NCBI GenBank assembly: GCA_948435975.1
Contig: CAOJHG010000197.1
Coordinates: 1 to 5,022, forward strand
Direction: 5' to 3'
Source: an uncultured Oscillibacter sp.
Lineage (GTDB): Bacteria; Bacillota; Clostridia; Oscillospirales; Oscillospiraceae
DNA: 5,022 bases
Part shown: piece after piece, positions 4,244 to 5,022 of the stretch
Position numbering within the stretch: the first letter of the stretch is position 1
Layout of the letters: every line of letters starts with the position of its first letter
Made by a program: the position numbers and the translations under genes
Notes under the pieces: model-generated
Seen by the model: the letters and a program-made list of their open reading frames with translations, nothing else
Database searches by the model: none
Told to the model about the DNA's origin: nothing

Positions 4244-5022
4244 GACGGCTGGCAGTTTTCGCCGGTTCCTTTTCTGCGGGTATTTTCCTGGCTCAATATC
4301 TGTGTCCGGACACATGGCTGCTGCCGGGAGCCTTTCTCTTCTTCATCCTGGCCCTGGTATGCCTGATGCTGCCCCGGCGGCTCGCAAAGCGGGCAGTGGT
4401 CATAGGCGCGGCGCTGAGTCTGAGCCTGGGGTACAACTGGCTGTACCTCCGTCAAGTCCAGCGGCCCGCCGGGGCTTTGGCAGGCACGGAGCGCACGGTC
4501 ATGGCCACTCTCTGCGGCTATGCTGAGGAGAGCGTTTACGGCGCACGGGTGACAGTCCGTATTGACGGTGTGCCGGGGAAGGCCGTCTGCTATGGCGAGG
4601 ATTCTCTGCTGGACCTGGAGCCAGGACAAACCATCACCGGCCCTGTTCAGCTCCGAAGCGCCGGGCAGATTCGGGACGAGGATATCACGACGTTCACTTC
4701 CAAGGGCGTGTTTCTCCTGGCCTTCAGCCGGGGGACGTTCACAGTGGAGGCGGGCAGTATGGGGGCTTTCCAGTGGCTTCCCGTGCGGCTGGCCAGGAGG
4801 GTGCAGGACCAGCTTGCCTCGCTGTTTGAGGCAGATACCGCCGGGTTCCTCTCCGCTCTTCTTACTGGAGACCGTCTGGATCTGTCAGAGGAAGCGGAAA
4901 TCGCCCTGACCGAAGCGGGATTGTTTCATATCATGGCGGTATCTGGTATGCACTGCGGCATTTTAATGGGCCTTGTATCCGCCGTTACAGGAAAGAGGAG
5001 CCGTCTGGCCGCGGGCGTGACG
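4240..5022 (+). CDS. comEC: ComEC/Rec2-family DNA uptake channel, N-terminal part (partial)
   Basis: An open frame runs 261 codons to the window edge with no stop, so the rest of the gene lies beyond 5022. ComEC forms the inner-membrane channel that brings single-stranded DNA into the cell during natural transformation. Here there are hydrophobic helices at about residues 3-20, 27-44 and 52-69, then a soluble DUF4131-like region (about 80-165). The start of the Competence domain then follows: FLSALLTGDRLDLSEEAE (203-220) and the hallmark EAGLFHIMAVSGMHCGIL (225-242), matching the family pattern G-x-x-H-x-x-A-V-S-G-x-H. The ATG overlaps the stop of the Xre gene (ATGA) and lacks a good binding site of its own, so translation probably relies on coupling. 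Full-length members have about 700-800 residues, so roughly a third is seen. Whether the organism is transformable cannot be judged. Confidence 0.92.
   Translation, partial: MRRLAVFAGSFSAGIFLAQYLCPDTWLLPGAFLFFILALVCLMLPRRLAKRAVVIGAALSLSLGYNWLYLRQVQRPAGALAGTERTVMATLCGYAEESVYGARVTVRIDGVPGKAVCYGEDSLLDLEPGQTITGPVQLRSAGQIRDEDITTFTSKGVFLLAFSRGTFTVEAGSMGAFQWLPVRLARRVQDQLASLFEADTAGFLSALLTGDRLDLSEEAEIALTEAGLFHIMAVSGMHCGILMGLVSAVTGKRSRLAAGVT

Overview
The window looks like ordinary chromosome from a moderately GC-rich, low-copy-number Gram-positive anaerobe. Protein styles, strong GGAGG-type ribosome binding sites, a Firmicutes-type lipoprotein, small Xre regulators and a ComEC homologue suggest Bacillota, class Clostridia, most likely an Oscillospiraceae-like gut bacterium (Flavonifractor/Lawsonibacter/Intestinimonas type). 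The genus is an impression from protein style, not a database result. I see no IS element, CRISPR array, tRNA, rRNA or prophage gene.

Layout. (1) Bases 1-520, plus strand: the last codons of a short-chain dehydrogenase, then a small single-domain cupin, closed by a strong hairpin terminator that can serve both strands. (2) Bases 556-1310, minus strand: a two-gene unit of a 71-aa Xre-type regulator followed by an overlapping 147-aa four-helix membrane protein. Its promoter is clear (TTGACA, 17 bp, extended TACATT), and two copies of the palindrome GTAAAG-N4-CTTTAC lie exactly 42 bp apart in its leader, so autorepression is likely. (3) Bases 1325-2492, plus strand: a divergent promoter, a leader with two possible stem-loops, a ZnuA/AdcA-like metal-binding lipoprotein with a His-rich loop, and a GC-rich terminator. 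(4) Bases 2512-3870, minus strand: a DUF2461 protein (GTG start, own promoter) followed 24 bp later by a COG2316-like HD-domain hydrolase. (5) Bases 3967-5022, plus strand: a 9-bp inverted repeat, a 76-aa Xre regulator, and, overlapping it by ATGA, the N-terminal 261 residues of a ComEC/Rec2 DNA-uptake channel cut by the window edge.

How the parts may work together. The lipoprotein would deliver zinc or manganese to an ABC transporter whose other subunits are not in this window. The regulator/membrane-protein pair is a self-contained module whose signal cannot be read from sequence. The second regulator is translationally coupled to comEC, so it may control competence-channel expression. The most useful new observations are the twin operator, the inverted repeat that overlaps the weak ribosome binding site of the comEC unit, and the regulator-comEC coupling. 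Nothing here is clearly a new defence or mobile system.
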